Below, in pieces: positions 35,871 through 48,169 of a stretch of 64,000 nt of DNA. The position numbers were made by a program, and so were the translations under genes. A model generated the notes under the pieces. It did not search any database. It saw nothing but the letters and a program-made list of their open reading frames with translations, and was not told the DNA's origin. Each line of letters begins with the position of its first letter. The stretch's first letter is position 1. Location of the stretch: NCBI GenBank assembly GCA_944470555.2, contig OX104127.1, positions 47,358,934 through 47,422,933 on the forward strand. Direction: 5' to 3'. The stretch comes from Heterobilharzia americana. Taxonomy: Eukaryota > Platyhelminthes > Trematoda > Strigeidida > Schistosomatidae.

Positions 35871-36116
35871 ATGACGTCACAAGTCTCTTTGTTGTTTGAT
35901 TTGCATCAAGACCCAAACGTTGAAGGTAGCTAACTTGAACAGTACGCATTGTTCTAGAAAAGCTGTCTGAAGTTTCCATTCTAAGTGCTGTCCCATTGTC
36001 TTTATGAGGTCTCCGTTACTTCCCGTACACACTGAGTGAAGTAAGATGTCTTGAGGGACTACTACCGTGGCAACTGAGTCGTGAGGTGCTGCATTTTCTT
36101 GGCCATCAGTGAACAC
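35871..36116 (-). pseudogene. RTE-like endonuclease N-terminal fragment (second family)
   Basis: At its end the minus-strand frame reads KLATFNVWVLMQIKQQ, which corresponds to the start of an RTE AP-like endonuclease (K-x-ATFNVRTL; N is a metal-site residue). The preceding part of the frame is the element leader. Homology stops where SINE family 2 begins at about 35,870. Confidence 0.65.
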
Positions 36117-37925
36117 AACAGGTTAGTGCATCATTTGTGTGTTTTGAGTCCTCAAGCACATATGTATAATCGGTTTGGAGTCAGTTTTTTCCAACTGCCG
36201 TAAATGGATCCTCCTTGTTCACCAAGCTTGTGCCAGAAATTCGCTTTCATCCTCTCACTTCTTTGAAAACATTCCTACCACCTGAAGATAGAGAAGTAGG
36301 GCTTCCCTGACAAAGGCCCTGTGAGAACATTGTTGGAGGACGTGCGGGATCATCTCACCCTCGTCCGTACCAGGGCATTCTGTAGCTATTTATAAAGATA
36401 TAACATTCCTGTTTTCTGGTTTCTTTTCTTGTTAAAATCGAAGCAACTGAAAGAATTAGAAATAGACACACGAAAAGTTAAGCTTTTTAAAATGTAAGGT
36501 AACTCTCTACTCAATGCTTAACAATAATCACTTTCGTTACAGAAAGTTTTGATCAACCTGAAGTTCGGTTGAGGTAATATTTTGTTTAGCATCCTAACTC
36601 TCATTCCTCACATGTATGGTTGCGTTAAATATCTATGCCGGTTAACATGGTCAAGTACTTAGGATTATGCAAATTTTGTGCATTAAGTTGACTGAGACAA
36701 GTTTAATGATTTTAAGAATTGAGTATAAAAGACAAGAAATTTTAAGTCGTAACTTATTGATACATTAGTGGCGCTCACAAAAATGTGTTTCGTAGTAAAA
36801 ACTGAAGAGGACTTCATAGTATATTCTTTGTGTAGATTCCAGTCTGTGAGCGACCGGTCACCATAAGGCACTATGTTTCCTATCTGACGGCTCACAAATG
36901 TCATCAGTTGTGTTTCCCGATTATCAACATAAATCTCTGGAGTGTATCTTTATCATAGGAACTGGTATGCTATTCGATATTCCAAAGTGCTTTTTTTAAG
37001 TTAAACATATTTAGGTGTTGCTATCAAGTTAATTGGACTGTGTAGCGATTTACAGTTTAATAAATCTCTGAAAAACACCTGCCACGAATTTTCTGTGATG
37101 AGTTGATTGATATTCTCAGCTTGTAGGTTTGATGAAGATCCCATTGATTAGTACATCACGTACTTATCATGTGGATAAATCACCGACATCTCTGTCTGAT
37201 TAAACTAATTATCTCTAATTGTTCACCACATATGATGTCAGAAGTGCTCCATTGAAATCTTGTCGGTAATTTCTGTATTGACTTCAGTGACTAATATTAT
37301 CATATTCTGGTATGTAGGACTACATACGCCTTTTTATTGGACCGTATAAATTGTTTACCTTGCCTGAATTTTGTGAGCTATCGTTTTCGTTCGTTTGTCT
37401 GAGATCTGAGTTATTTATGAAAACAAATACTATATTTTAGAACCGTGTTCATTTTACGAGAATCTGATTATGCGAGCTCTAATTATTATACCTCGCAAAT
37501 CTTAGACGTGATCCCTAATTGTATAGCAAAGTCAGCACATTTTCATTCCTGTGATTACTGTTGAATAGATGTTCTCACAGGCTTATGTGTTACTCACTTT
37601 TTTGAAACCCTAATTGAGGTTCCTAGCTAATGCCTTCATCCGTCGCAGTTAAGTCTAACTAGTTTTACATTTTCAGGAGTTATTAAAAAATAGGGTAATT
37701 TTTAGTATGTCACAGCTTAATGGGACGTTTATTTAATCTAGTTGCGAACACTTCAGAAATCTGTATTCAGTACTAATCATAACAGTAGTGTGCTCATTTG
37801 GGATTGTATTTTTCGGTATAGTTATGAATTCTCAGAGTATAATAAAATAATGCAAGGAATTTATCCCATGTACAACATATTCATATAAATTAATTATCAT
37901 TTTGACTATCGGAGATAGCTGCGGT
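36117..37925. other. Intron sequence, nothing recognised
   Basis: AT-rich part of NT5DC intron 3. I found no convincing exon, element or RNA gene. Confidence 0.5.
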
Positions 37926-38056
37926 TTGGCAGAATTGTATTATTGATACTGAGTGATGATTGAAGGTGAAATGAAAATTTGGTCCGCGGTAAAATTCGAA
38001 CCAGCGACCTCGAGGTTTCCGGTCCGGTGCTCTGCCAACTGAACTACTGGGCCTAT
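37926..38056 (-). mobile_element. tRNA-derived SINE, family 1, copy 1
   Basis: On the minus strand, a tRNA-like head at 38,053-37,981 has an A box TAGTTCAGTTGGCAGAGC and a B box GGTTCGAATTT, followed by the body CATTTCACCTTCAATCATCA. The same head and body order recurs at 47,750-47,856. The anticodon stem pairs poorly, so this is a SINE and not a working tRNA gene. Confidence 0.7.
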
Positions 38057-40177
38057 ATACATATAAGTTAGTGAGAATCAAAACCGTGATATGCAAATGA
38101 TAGCAATGGCGAAACGACAACTTATTTGCTATCGCAAACTTGGTCATTGAATTCTGCTGCAAAGTTTTCACCCCGTAAGATGCGTGCTAGATAGTGTCTG
38201 GTTGAGTTTTCATATTCAACCATATGAGCATAGAGTCTTGGGGATTTGCTTGTTGTCGTATCGGAGGGTAGGCAGGAAGAAAGTTGTTAAGAAATTAAAT
38301 GCTCAGCATCTGATTAAGCAAATGTAGTTAGTCTGCCATTGATTAAGGCTCAACTATCCTAGTTAGCAGTCTTTAAGTTCCTATATGATACGATGTAGTC
38401 TGTTCTCAGTAATCGATGAAAAAACAAAGAGAACCTAAATGTAGTGGGCAAAACACGGATTGTTTAGTTTCAAAAGATGACGTTAAGTTATGCCCAACAC
38501 AGCTTCTTTATATTATATGGTAGGTTTCTCGGAATTAACTAGACATCGGAGGGAGCACCAGAGTTCAAATGAGCTAAGTAGTGTTCGATATATTGCATTC
38601 AAAAACATTACAGTAAAATCAAACTGATTTCTGCAAGTCTTATTCTTGTCTTAGGTTAAAATCAAAAGTTTGACATTTAGAGCTATTAAACTGAAGATCC
38701 CTTGAAAGGCACCATTGTTCAATTTTAGTTAGTAAAATTCGTTTTAAAACAGTTTGTTCGGAAATGATTACCATGATTACTGTCAGATTAGTTAGTGCAA
38801 AATATGGCAGGGCGTATCAGAAAAGGAGAAGACGGTTCACTGAAGCTCAAATTTTTAGTAGGTATTGAAGTGAAATGTTATGCTTGACAGTATACTGCCT
38901 CCCTTTAGATATGTATGAATACAGCCTGTTCTTAATCCAAGTATCAGCATGTTGCATAAACAACTTAATAAATATGCATCCAGGTACCGATAACAGTGTG
39001 ATCTAAAAGGACACATCAAATATACTTGATATATTTATATGTTGTAACAGCAACACCAAACACCGGTTGCATGAAGACACCTTTAAGTGTGTTTATTGTA
39101 AGCAAGCTAATTAGGATCACTAAAACTCTTTAGTGAGGGCTGGAACATAAGTAATAATTATAATTGATCTAAGTTTTATTCAGAAGTTAAGTACTCAAGT
39201 AACAGGACTATTTTAATTTTTAACCTGTTAGTAAAAACTACATTTCTGGGTGGTCCATAAAATGAATATGTAACTCGACAAAATAAGTAGTTAGAAATCA
39301 CTGATTTTGAGATCTGACTAAATAGGCCACTTTTTTTTATAAAGCCGATTTGTCCGAATCAACTGGATCTGGCTAACTAACAGAGCATACTATCAGATGA
39401 ATGGTCAACTTGCCTATTATTCATAGACCGCGTAGTCTACATCAAGATCTATCGGTTCAGCAAACATGTTGGCTAACAAACGATTTAAAATATTAGCTCT
39501 TTTTCTAAATACAATGATTGATATGTTATCAGGTCCCAAGCTTTAAGATAAGTCCATTAGTATGAGGTACTTGAAAATATCTTTCTCAATAAATCTATAG
39601 CACTGAAAAAATGTGTCACACAAATGATTGGTGTAATGTACATATATCAGAATAGGTTTCATTACTTTACTCTTTCCGGTTAGTAAGTCCCTTAAATAAT
39701 TACCATATACTGGGAGAGTTGTTACGTAATAAAAGCTTTTGGTTAATTATGAAACCTAATCGTGTTATTTTAGCTTTTACCATCTAGCTGATTCACTAAA
39801 CACCAAAATTGCCATCCACTTAATTTAACCTTTTTTCTCTTCGCTTTAAGAGAAGGAAGTCAGATTTCAGGATGTGTTTCACTTAGGCAGCAAGTGTCAA
39901 GATAAAATTTGAGGTAGGATGAAAAACTATTATTCAGAAATATATCCCAGTTTTTGCCTTGAAACGTACTTTCCAACATGAGCACGTAAATTTGTGAGTA
40001 GATTTTGCGCTTATTTTTCTTTGGCTTGTAGTATGCTGTATAGTTTAGGCGTAACACTACTCAGTTATCCAAGTTGAGTGGTGGCGCTCTTTGGCCACTT
40101 TTACACATTCCGAAATCATTAATTGAAAGTTAAGGTCTAGAGTAGAATTCAGACAAGTTTTAAGATTAATATATTCG
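38057..40177. other. Intron sequence, nothing recognised
   Basis: AT-rich part of NT5DC intron 3 with no exon or element that I can support. Confidence 0.5.
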
Positions 40178-40390
40178 TGAAACTTGGGCACTGCAGTAAA
40201 ATGTAGTTCCGCAACAGACCGTTTGTTTGATAAAAGTACACAGTGATACATTATTACTTAGTGACGTTATGTGCATAATTTATTGCTCGTAATGATATCA
40301 CATCACTTTGATACGAATATGAGCAATGATTTATGCTCGTAAATAATACTCTATCACTGTGTGCAACATCAGACAAATAAATCTACTATT
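40178..40390. repeat. Head-to-head pair of GGGCACTG-family repeats
   Basis: The plus-strand part at 40,178-40,295 reads AAACTTGGGCACTG and continues to ATTTATTGCTCGTAATG. The part at 40,296-40,390 is an inverted, diverged copy (GAGCAATGATTTATGCTCGT, then ATCACTGTGTGCAACATC). Related units are at 54,540-54,665 and 54,990-55,050. Confidence 0.5.
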
Positions 40391-41215
40391 GAGTTTTGGG
40401 ATAAACAAGTTTCGTGTGACAGAAAGCTGGTTATAAAAATGTACATATCTCTAGATTTCTGACAGAAAACAATCCGGTATGAAAACAGAGAATCCCGTGA
40501 ATCTATTTGTTAAAGTAATTGCAGCCAGTGGTGTGACGAAAATTTTTTTGATTTAAGTAAAGCCATATATCTTGAAGTGTCCTGCATCGTACGTCGCTGT
40601 AATACAATGAATTAACAAAACTGAAACACACCATCTGAAGTATATTTCTGGTTATTGATGTTGGTGGCTACATATTCACTTCACTTTGAGGAGGTAGAGG
40701 AATCCTGAGCAAACACTTTAAAGTGATCAAACTGTCGTTATTCAGTCAGTTTTCGTGTGAAGTAACTACACCGGTAGTAGAATAAACATTGCAACTCAAG
40801 GGAAATTGAAGATAGTGCACCTTTCTCGAAAAAGACCTATAGTTTCGGCTTCACTTTAGAGACATCTATTAAATGTGTTATTCGCTCTAAAATACGCTGG
40901 ATTCAGCCATACTTTAAAAGCAATTTTATGGTCTTAAAATTAACAAAAGGTGGTGTTCAAAAGTTAGGGATAATAAATGACTTCACATGTAAGAAAGATC
41001 TGCATTTATAATTTGCAATTTTCCCTGAAGAAACTCGGGCCAGACTTCTGTGCGAAACGTTGGAATTATTTCATTTCAAAAACATACCCTGATTTGGACA
41101 AATACAAACCATAATTTCATAATGTACTTATTTTTTTTAAAATGTGTAGTATTAAATTCCGAACTGTCGTTTATTTACTGTTATCTACGTACTTTAGGAT
41201 ACTGTTATGCTTCAG
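40391..41215. other. Intron sequence, nothing recognised
   Basis: This is the end of NT5DC intron 3, before the acceptor at 41,215. Confidence 0.5.
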
Positions 41216-41269
41216 TTAATGGATTTTTTTCGATTACCAGAAGTTAATCTTCTTTGTTCCATCATAGCT
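41216..41269 (+). CDS. NT5DC2/3-like: NT5DC2/3-like gene, exon 4 (54 nt)
   Basis: The 18 codons encode LMDFFRLPEVNLLCSIIA, flanked by the acceptor GTTATGCTTCAG and the donor GTAAGT, with phase 0 on both sides. Animal NT5DC2/3 proteins have a matching F-MD-x-F-x-LPE-x-x-LL block directly before the next exon's sequence. The exon is too short to stand out alone; placement rests on the LPE block, both splice sites and phase agreement with exons 3 and 5. Intron 3 is 7,631 bp. Confidence 0.88.
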
Positions 41270-42976
41270 GTAAGTTATTATAGTGATAATATGTTGTACA
41301 ATTTGTCAGTTATTCGATTGAGATATTCATGTGATAACTATATAGTCTGAAGGTTCTCATATGAGTAGAGATCGAGTGTACGACTGGTAGATTTGCAGTA
41401 CTACGAACGAAAACTGTCGCTGCAATTATTCAATTACTTTGATTGTCTCTTCTGATTAATTCATCGCACATAATATAAAATATTAAGCATAATATAGAAG
41501 CGAAAGAAATGAGTGAAAGATTCGAATCCGAGAAAAGTGATTAAGATGGCCTAACTAATTAAGTAGTACAAAAAAGTTGGGCAAAGCTGAGTAATGTACT
41601 CAGTAAGTTTATATACAAAAACGATTTTCAGATGACGGCTTATGGCTAATTCTGCTATGCATAGATGCTGTGAGCAAAATGAGCTATAAATCGATGTTGG
41701 TTGACTAGAGGTATTCAAAAGAAAACCTTTGCTCAGGTCTTTGAGTTTATCAGCTTTTATCAGCGAGTGATATCTAGACTTGAACGGATTGATTAAAACT
41801 GTATCAGAAACAATAAACCGTAGCATCCAGTGCTGCAGTCACTGATGTTACCAGTGAAGCACTCAAACTGTAATTAACCTTTTAGAATAGATTGTGTGCA
41901 TAACTTCCACTTAATTACTTAATTAAAGTTAACAGAAAATGATCCGTAGTTCACAACATTTATCAGAGCTATCATAGTTACTTTCGATAAGACATAACAG
42001 CTGTGATTTCGATGGTATTATGATAATTATTAGAAGGCTTCATGACATGGTGTTAAGTTTCGCCAACATCTCATAACGTTTAGTTACATTTATTTGTCTT
42101 ACGATTGTTGTTTCAAATATGAAACCTAGCCATTATCCTATTTGAGCTGTGATTCCACTTCTTTATGTTCGGTAACGTTGCTTAAAAGATGACGAATTCA
42201 CAACTAACTACAGTAAAGAAAATCGTAAAGGTGATTTTGGGGAGATTTCCTAGGCTTAAATTTATAAATGCTGGTCGTGTAGCAGGTAAAGTAGGCATTG
42301 TCTCGTATAGAGTAAGCTATCAATCACAAGTGTTGTATGAGGGCTTATGATACCAGGTGCCCGTTTCTCGATAGATGGCGTGGAGTCAAAATTAGTGGCT
42401 CTCATCGTAAGCCAGTTGTCCAATTTAATGAGAAACAGATTCTTTGCGTGAGTATATATCGCCTAGCGGTGTTAGTATTCCAATAAGTGCAACTTGCAAT
42501 ATCAAAAACATTATAGGATAATCCGTGATTAGACATTGCACGATCCAAATAAAAACGTAGGTACCAATATGGTCTAAATTTTATTGGATTGTAGGGTAGC
42601 GTGACGTTTTCGGTTATTAGTGTGTTCATGAAGCATTTTATATAGACCTTTCTTCCTACATGAATTTGTGCACCTTTTCAAGACTATTCACTGAATAAAT
42701 GCTTTACATCAGTTCATCTGTCGAAAGATAGTGATGTGATTCGGAAGTATTCCTTATGCAGATAACCCAGGCTCCTTCTTTCCAAAACATTTCGATGCGA
42801 TTATCTATCAATTTTGAAGTTGTGCACTCAAGACTAATTTGTCCTGTATAAGTAGGGTAGCCGTTTCAACTTAGAATTAAGACTTTTTGCATTTTTTTTG
42901 ACTCAATTTCATCTGTTCGAACAGCTAATTATTGTCACACTTCCAAGAGATTAAATGGTTTGATTTTCCTTTATAG
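41270..42976. other. NT5DC intron 4, nothing recognised
   Basis: 1,707 bp, AT-rich. No element or RNA gene was identified. Confidence 0.6.
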
Positions 42977-43033
42977 TTTTTTGATCGACGTGGAATAAAT
43001 TACAAACCCATTTATGTGTATCAAGATGTCTCT
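42977..43033 (+). CDS. NT5DC2/3-like: NT5DC2/3-like gene, exon 5 (57 nt)
   Basis: The 19 codons encode FFDRRGINYKPIYVYQDVS, between the acceptor TTTTCCTTTATAG and the donor GTAAGT, phase 0 at both ends. The block corresponds to the YF-x-x-x-x-I-x-Y-x-P-V-x-x-Y-x-DV stretch of NT5DC2/3 relatives. Confidence 0.92.
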
Positions 43034-43274
43034 GTAAGTGCGATTATTTACTGCTAATAATTTTTTGTTTGTTTTAAATCTAAAACTTCTTTCTCAAAGT
43101 TCATCTCGTCAAACTGTAGAACTAGCAAGCATCCAGTTGCAGGAACATGATAATAAAATTAAAAATCCTCTGAAAATCTTAGTCAAAAACAAGATCCTTT
43201 TGCTGAAACCTTGTCTCTGCCATATGCTCAGTGATATTTAAGAATTCAAAGCAATTGATCTCTTTGATAAATTA

Positions 43275-43470
43275 AAACACGTGATGTATCAGCGTTATAC
43301 ATTTCGAACAATCTCATCACACATAGACTTGTCGGAGTATCTATACGAAAATTTACGAAAAGGGTCAATTAAGTCAATAGGAAACATGAGAATAGGAAGG
43401 GGAGAGAAAAACCGAAATCTAAATCATATCACTCTTGGTATGAAAATTAAAGTCAATATTACTAAGGTAG
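43275..43470 (+). repeat. 196-bp cassette, copy 1 (open reading frame kept)
   Basis: It matches 62,888-63,083 without any gap; I count about seven substitutions. The frame from HVMYQRYTFRTISSHIDLSE is open in both copies. I do not recognise the family with confidence. It lies 241 bp after exon 5. Confidence 0.85.
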
Positions 43471-43843
43471 TGGTTAATAAACATGCTGTGATTATATTAA
43501 AACTTACATATAGTAACTCCTTCAAATAATTATGTCGAATTACAGGTTTTGGTACTGGCTGAATAAGCTACCACCACCACCAAAATTACGTTCGATATTC
43601 TAGGCATTCACCAGTTCAAACCAGACGTTTGTGTAATACCAGGTGCCTGTTTCACATTGTGCCTCTTACTACCGTTGTTATTATTAACATTATTCAACTG
43701 CAATGATTATTTTGCTGAAAGATACTGTCCAGGGAATGAATTTGTTGAACTATTCCATGCTGAGAATTCCATACTACACCATACGTGTTGTTTGGAATAA
43801 GGCATTTTTCTCTATTATTGATATTGTTACTTTTATTATTACT

Positions 43844-43855
43844 ATTCTTACTGTT
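43844..43855. repeat. Left target-site duplication of RTE-2
   Basis: ATTCTTACTGTT, repeated exactly at 46,721-46,732. Confidence 0.8.
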
Positions 43856-43972
43856 TGAAGTTTCTTTAGCGGTTAGATTTGTTTTACGGGGTAGGGTTGC
43901 TAGCCCTCTGTCCAACCATCCCTCTTTACCCGGCTTAGGACCGGCTAGTAACTAGTGAACTAGTTAACCAGG
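43856..43972 (-). mobile_element. Inverted 5' end of RTE-2
   Basis: The sequence reads as the element's first ~120 bases in reverse orientation (compare 24,090-24,207), coding GLATLPRKTNLTAKETS on the minus strand. It joins the plus-strand body of RTE-2 at 43,972-43,976. Confidence 0.85.
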
Positions 43973-46720
43973 ATCATGACAGCAAGATTCAACTCAAAAG
44001 GAAGGAAAGTCACAATCATTCAATGATACGCTACGCACCTACAAATGATGCAGATCAAGAGAAGAAGGAGGAATCCTATAGACAACTGCAATCAGTGATA
44101 GACAAGACTCCAGTTGGCGATATCAAAATTCTAATGGGCGACATGAATGCCAAACTGGGAGCAGACAACACAGGAAGAGAACTAACCATAGGTCGAGAAG
44201 CACTCATTGAAATGAACAAGAATGGAGAATTGTTTGCAGAATTCTGTGCATTCAACGATTTGGTGATTAGAGGCAGTGTGTTCCAGCATAAGGATATCCA
44301 AAAAGCGACATGGATTTCACCAGACACCAGGACACACTAAGAATCAAATCGATTTTATCTCAATCTCAAGAAAATGGAGACGCAGTCAGCCTACTTGACA
44401 CAAGGTCAAGAAGAGGAGCAGATGTAGGTTCAGACCACCATCTAGTGCAAGGAACCTACCTTCAAAATCAAGTTGAAAGCCTTCAAGGAAGCTGATGATA
44501 GACCACAGTTCAAGTTCAACACCCAGAACGGAAACTGAAGGACAAAACTAAAAAGGACATCTTCACGTCAGTCAGTCATCAGGAAAAAAGTGGGAGACAT
44601 TGAACAACATCCCTGAAGGAACCTGCATGAAAGAACACTGGAACTCCTTGGAAGCTATGTGGAAATAAACCTACATAACCATATTAGGAAGGAAGAAGAA
44701 AGAAGTCAGGACAAGAAATGGATCTCGACGGACACATGGAAGCTGACAGAGGAGAAGAGGATGGTGAAGCAGAAGATAAACCAGTGCAAGGTTGCACAAT
44801 GAGAAGAGGAACTGAGTACAACGTATAAAACACTACACTGAACAAAGAAGTGAAGAAGAGTGTGTGCAAAGACAAAAGACACTTCTACGACACATTGGCA
44901 AGTCAAGCAGAACAGGCTGCAGGTAGGAGAGACAGAGACCTGACAACATTGTATCAAATAACCAGGTTACTATCTGGGAAGAGATCAAAACACATGAAAC
45001 CAATAAAAGACGACGACGAAAATTTAATTACCAAAGAAGAGAAACAAAGGAAACGATGGGCCGACCACTTCAAAAAGCTCTTGAATCGACCACCACCTGC
45101 ACTTCGTCCAGAAATACCACCTGCAGCCCAGTCACAGAACTACAAGTGAACACAAATCCTCCAACAAAAATGGAAGTCCTGAGCGCCATAAAGCTACTGA
45201 AATGCGGGAAAGCAGCAGGACCAGATAGAATTCCGCCAGAAGAACTGGAAACGGACGCAGAGACAACAGCAGACATGCTCACACCACTACTGCAGAAGGT
45301 TTGAAAGGAGGAAAAAATACCTGCAGATTGGAAGAAGGGCTACCTTGTCAAAGTCCCAAAGAAGGGAGACCTAAGTCTTTGCGAGAACTAGCGCGGAATC
45401 ACGCTCCTGTCCACTCCAAGCAAAATATTAAGCCGCATCACCCTGGAGAGACTAAACGGTGCGCTGGATTCAAAATTACAACCCGAACAGGCTGGAAGTA
45501 CAAATCATGTGCGGACCAAATTGCAACGCTTCGCATCATCATAGAACAGAGCATAGAATGGCAGTCAACTCTACACCTCAACTTCATCGACTTTGAGATG
45601 GCCTTTGACAGCGTCGACCGAGAGGTAATTTGGAAACTGCTTCAACACTACGGAGTGCCCACTAATCTTTATCAACCTCATTCAACAACTATATGAAGAC
45701 GCCACATGCCAAGTAATTCACAATGGGAAGCTCAGTGATGCTTTTGAAGTGAAGACAGGAGTGAAACAAGGTTGCCTACTATCCCCCATGATATTCCTGA
45801 TTGTGGTCGACTGGATCATGCAGCGAACAGTGAGGAGCGAGAAGAGGGGGATGCGCTGGACTGCGGAAAAGAACCTAGAAGATCTGGATTTCGCCAACGA
45901 TGACTTGTGCCTGATGTCACACAAACTTGAAGATCTACAGGCGAAAACTAACAAGTTGGCAGAAGAGGCAGCGAGGGAAGACGGGACTTCAGGTGAATAT
46001 AGAGAAGACAGAAGTGATGAAGATACCGCACCAACAACTTCAACAACAACAAACTCCAATCACCATCAACGGGAGAAACTTAAAGGAAGTAACCTCCTTC
46101 ACCTATCTAGGAAGCACTGTTTCAACTACAGGCGGCGGCACAGACGAGGATGTCAAAGTCAGAATCGGAAAAGCAAGACAGGCTTTCATTAATCGGAAAT
46201 TAGCGTGGAGATCTTCTGCACTCAGCATGTGGAACAAGATCCGGATTTTCAACACCAATCCAGTCAAGTCAGTGCTTCTGTATGGTTCAGAGACTTGGCA
46301 CGTTATGAAATGGATTTCCAATAAACTACAGACATTCATCAACAACTGCTTACACTGGCTCGCTACTGAAGATCAGATGACCAGAAAGAATAAGCAACAA
46401 GGAGCTCTGGAAACGAACCAACCAAGAACCTATCACGCAACAAATATGCACTGGGAGGAAGTGGAGATGGATTGGGCATACACTGAGAAGGCCGACTGGG
46501 GACATCACGCGTCAGGCCAGGCCCTCGAGTGGAATCCCCATGGGAAGCGACGAATCGGACGTCCGAGGGTGACATGGAGGAGGTCGTGCGAGGAGGAAAT
46601 GAGAGCTTCTGGGCTGTCGTGAAACCAGGTTCAAAAGATCTCAGAGAACAGAGTTCACTGGAGACGTGCTACTGAAGCCCTATGTTTCATTAGGAACCCA
46701 AGGGACTAATAATAATCATA
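43973..46720 (+). mobile_element. RTE-1-family copy RTE-2 (subtype A 3' end), 5'-inverted
   Basis: The sense part starts at about element position 545 (ATGACAGCAAGAT) and runs to the 3' tail CCCAAGGGACTAATAATAAT. It contains the endonuclease middle (ILMGDMNAKLGAD; SDHHLVQ), the RT (KCGKAAGPDRIPPEEL; FIDFEMAFDSVDREV; FANDDLCL) and the C-terminal 231-codon frame at 45,927-46,622, identical in translation to that of RTE-1. It carries the same stops (LLQKV*, LCEN*RG) and frameshifts as RTE-1. One extra G near 45,850, relative to RTE-1, restores a local frame. It lies in NT5DC intron 5, sense orientation. Confidence 0.9.
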
Positions 46721-46732
46721 ATTCTTACTGTT
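46721..46732. repeat. Right target-site duplication of RTE-2
   Basis: ATTCTTACTGTT directly after the RTE-2 tail, matching 43,844-43,855. Confidence 0.8.
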
Positions 46733-47255
46733 ATTATTGTTGTCAAGAAATATAGCAGTAGTGTATTATTGTGGCTGGGTGTCCTCTGAACTTTGAGAAC
46801 ACGAAACTGCCATCATCATCGTGAGCCGAAATCTTATCCATCAGTTGGACGTATGATAAAACTATGGAGATAAACCACGCAAACTTATGGATCTATGTAG
46901 ACTGATAACTTTAGTACACCATGATATAACAACTGATTGAGTTATGTGTTCACGCCAAATATAGTGTTTTAAATAAAGAAAATAGATTCGTCGTTGAGAT
47001 TATATTTTGCGTCTTTTGACATCTATGTGTATCAAAAATTTGTTTCTTTAAAGCATAAAAATAGAAAAGTAGTCCAATTACATCATTTCTAGCGGTCGAC
47101 CTTTTGGGTGAATGTGATGTTAAGATACAGTGCAAGTTCATAAGGTTCGTAATTTTTGAGTGCATCTTGTGAACGACATTTTCATTTTTTTGATCAAACA
47201 TAGTCTATGATTTCACTGGAGTTGACACTTCTCGTATCTTCATTTGATTTTTTAG
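46733..47255. other. NT5DC intron 5, 3' part
   Basis: AT-rich. Nothing recognised apart from the acceptor at its end. Confidence 0.6.
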
Positions 47256-47316
47256 GTGTCTGTTGCACGATTACATAAATCTGGTCTTCTCGGTCAAACA
47301 GTCATGTCTGATCCAG
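47256..47316 (+). CDS. NT5DC2/3-like: NT5DC2/3-like gene, exon 6 (61 nt)
   Basis: It encodes VSVARLHKSGLLGQTVMSDP plus the first base of a Glu codon that is completed in exon 7. It is flanked by the acceptor TTGATTTTTTAG and the donor GTAGAC. It continues the DV-x-x-S-x-x-x-x-H-x-x-G stretch of NT5DC2/3 proteins. It ends in phase 1, which matches the start of exon 7. Confidence 0.9.
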
Positions 47317-47744
47317 GTAGACAATTTCTTTTATGTAAATACTCATTTTATTCATAATTACTTGTTATTTAGCAAAACAATTAATTTTTTGTAAATTAGG
47401 GTTGTTTCGGATACCTAATCGTTCTCAGAATAGTGAACTTGACTACTTACTGGGTAGTTGTTGTTTTCAAGTATTCTCTTTCTTTAGAAGTGAGTATAAC
47501 CTGAACATACTCGCAAGATCGAATGCAGAAGCTTCTAATTTTACAACAGTACGTGGTTGGGATCCATTATTTCGACATTCTCAAGATGCGAATAACTTGT
47601 AATAAAGCACTACTTTCCTGAAGTGTTATCGATAAGCACTAAATGATTCTACTGTGTGACTTTTGCTTCAAACTTCAAGGATGTTACGTCTTCTCTACAT
47701 GACATAAAGTCATGACGAATACAATCTTTATATTAATATATACT
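47317..47744. other. NT5DC intron 6, first part
   Basis: The 66-codon open frame at 47,402-47,602 has no recognisable domain. No element was identified. Confidence 0.5.
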
Positions 47745-47749
47745 TTTAT

Positions 47750-47856
47750 GGGGTGATGATTGGAAGTGAAATGAGAACATGAGTAACCACAGAATTTGAA
47801 CCAGTGGCCTCGGGATACCGAACTAACTCTGTACTAGCTGAACTGTGACACTCGGT
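47750..47856 (-). mobile_element. tRNA-derived SINE, family 1, copy 2
   Basis: The minus strand has a weak A box (CAGTTCAGCTAGTACAGAG) and a B-box-like CTGGTTCAAATTC, followed by the body CATTTCACTTCCAATCATCA shared with 37,926-38,056. Confidence 0.65.
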
Positions 47857-47885
47857 TGCTGACCAGATCTCAACTTTGCCTATTT

Positions 47886-48040
47886 GAAATATTGTATTGG
47901 AAGTAGTTCTATGGTTTAAATGTTCGACTTTCGAAAAGTGAAGCTTGGGTGTCAGCCCTATTTCAGCCTCCATAACTGACTAATTTCATAAATCCTCACA
48001 CAATAAGTGTGGCTCATAGCCTATAACATGGACATTTACT
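47886..48040 (+). mobile_element. tRNA-derived SINE, family 2, copy 3 (diverged)
   Basis: It shares with 31,870-32,040 the words CCTCACACAA and TGTGGCTCA, and the overall order. The B box is decayed. It abuts SINE family 1 and the Penelope remnant. Confidence 0.45.
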
Positions 48041-48169
48041 AAATTGACTAGCATTAATTCTGACTTTTGTTAGGAATAACGGTTTTTATTACATAGCTGG
48101 GAAATATGGCTTAATTTTTGAAGGGACTTTTTTCCGGAAGTGTATTTACTAAATAATAGAGTATCGAGG

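Noticed and set aside
37981..38053. Functional tRNA gene on the minus strand
   Set aside because: A and B boxes are present, but the anticodon stem pairs badly and a SINE body follows; the same unit occurs elsewhere.
37890..38171. 93-codon frame with SSVGRAPDRKPRGRWFE
   Set aside because: This peptide is a read-through of the tRNA-like SINE head; such frames are common false proteins.
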